Source of the DNA: Ensifer oleiphilus | Lineage (GTDB): Bacteria; Pseudomonadota; Alphaproteobacteria; Rhizobiales; Rhizobiaceae | Direction of reading: 5' to 3' | DNA: 64,000 bases | Assembly (NCBI RefSeq): GCF_013371465.1 | Contig: NZ_JABWDU010000001.1 | Coordinates: forward strand, 983,794 to 1,047,793 | In this document: piece by piece, positions 63,862 to 64,000 of the stretch | How positions within the stretch are numbered: position 1 is the first letter of the stretch | Layout: each line of letters starts with the position of its first letter | Translations under genes and position numbers: made by a program | The notes under the pieces: model-generated | Database searches by the model: none | Seen by the model: the letters and a program-made list of their open reading frames with translations, nothing else | Told to the model about the DNA's origin: nothing

Positions 63862-64000
63862 GGCTGTGGGTCGCTGTTGCGATCTGGCATGCGCAGAGAA
63901 ATGATGGTGCCGACATTCTCGGCGGAATGGATCTTCATCGTTCCGCCGTGAAGGCGCGTCAAAGAGCGCGAGATCGCCAGTCCGAGGCCGGAGCCGCCCT
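63840..64000 (-). CDS. pleC: sensor histidine kinase C-terminus (partial), likely PleC
   Basis: Only 53 residues of the C-terminus are in the window. On the minus strand the frame reads GGSGLGLAISRSLTRLHGGTMKIHS, the G2 box of an HATPase domain, followed by AENVGTIISLRMPD and the stop at 63840. The gene continues past the right edge. It overlaps the glnE 3' end by 22 bases on the opposite strand. In S. meliloti the histidine kinase next to glnE is PleC, the DivK phosphatase; this identity is from gene order, not from the short fragment. Confidence 0.72.
   Translation of the reverse strand, partial: GGSGLGLAISRSLTRLHGGTMKIHSAENVGTIISLRMPDRNSDPQPYAETTD

Noticed and set aside
1-64000. Search for phage, insertion sequence, CRISPR array or toxin-antitoxin system
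   Set aside because: No integrase, transposase, regularly spaced repeats or recognisable toxin pair was seen by eye.

Overview
The window looks like chromosomal DNA of a fast-growing rhizobium of the Sinorhizobium/Ensifer type (Alphaproteobacteria, Rhizobiaceae). The evidence is the high GC content, a MucR/Ros zinc-finger regulator of 143 residues, a feuN-feuP-feuQ locus, a cycHJKL cytochrome c maturation operon followed by a degP-type protease, a PdhS-family (DivJ/PleC type) histidine kinase, and CtrA-like (TTAA-N7-TTAA) and FixK/FNR-like (TTGAT-N4-ATCAA) boxes. No rRNA, tRNA, phage, insertion sequence or CRISPR array was recognised. Symbols come from family recognition and gene order, not from a database search.

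Left part (1-25.8 kb): accessory and housekeeping metabolism in small units, many paired with a divergent regulator. In order: a class A beta-lactamase cut by the window edge, a frameshifted ABC transporter remnant, membrane glucose dehydrogenase (gcd), a TetR gene divergent from a cysteine-rich DUF6151-like protein across a perfect inverted repeat, selO, a homocysteine methyltransferase-like gene next to a second TetR gene, oligopeptidase B, and a tautomerase/NTF2-like/glutathione transferase operon divergent from an HxlR regulator. A LysR/DUF2798 pair, a methyltransferase, a 719-residue inverse-autotransporter-like surface protein, a VOC dioxygenase-like protein, a universal stress protein plus DksA-like gene behind a FixK/FNR-type box, hlyIII, msrB and a CSS-EAL cyclic-di-GMP phosphodiesterase follow.

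Middle (26-49 kb): a complete seven-gene Mrp/Pha-type cation/proton antiporter operon (mnhA-G), mucR with a long AT-rich leader, a DnaA-C-terminal-like HTH protein behind a palindrome, sufE, a likely divJ kinase with a peptidoglycan-binding partner, several DUF proteins, a bifunctional penicillin-binding protein, a YcgN-type protein, and a gene-poor stretch of about 1.07 kb (48.7-49.76 kb) holding a candidate small RNA with a promoter and a strong terminator.

Right part (49.7-64 kb): envelope sensing and maturation. It contains feuN-feuP-feuQ, a lipoprotein, cycH-cycJ-cycK-cycL, the DegP protease, a second OmpR-type response regulator/kinase pair, glnE, and at the very edge on the minus strand the C-terminus of another histidine kinase, probably pleC. 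The combination of a likely divJ, a likely pleC, MucR and CtrA-like boxes makes the right half rich in cell-cycle and envelope control. Nothing here is an obvious large undescribed system. The best leads are the candidate sRNA upstream of feuN, the inverse autotransporter, the FNR-type box for the stress-protein operon, and several near-perfect operators.
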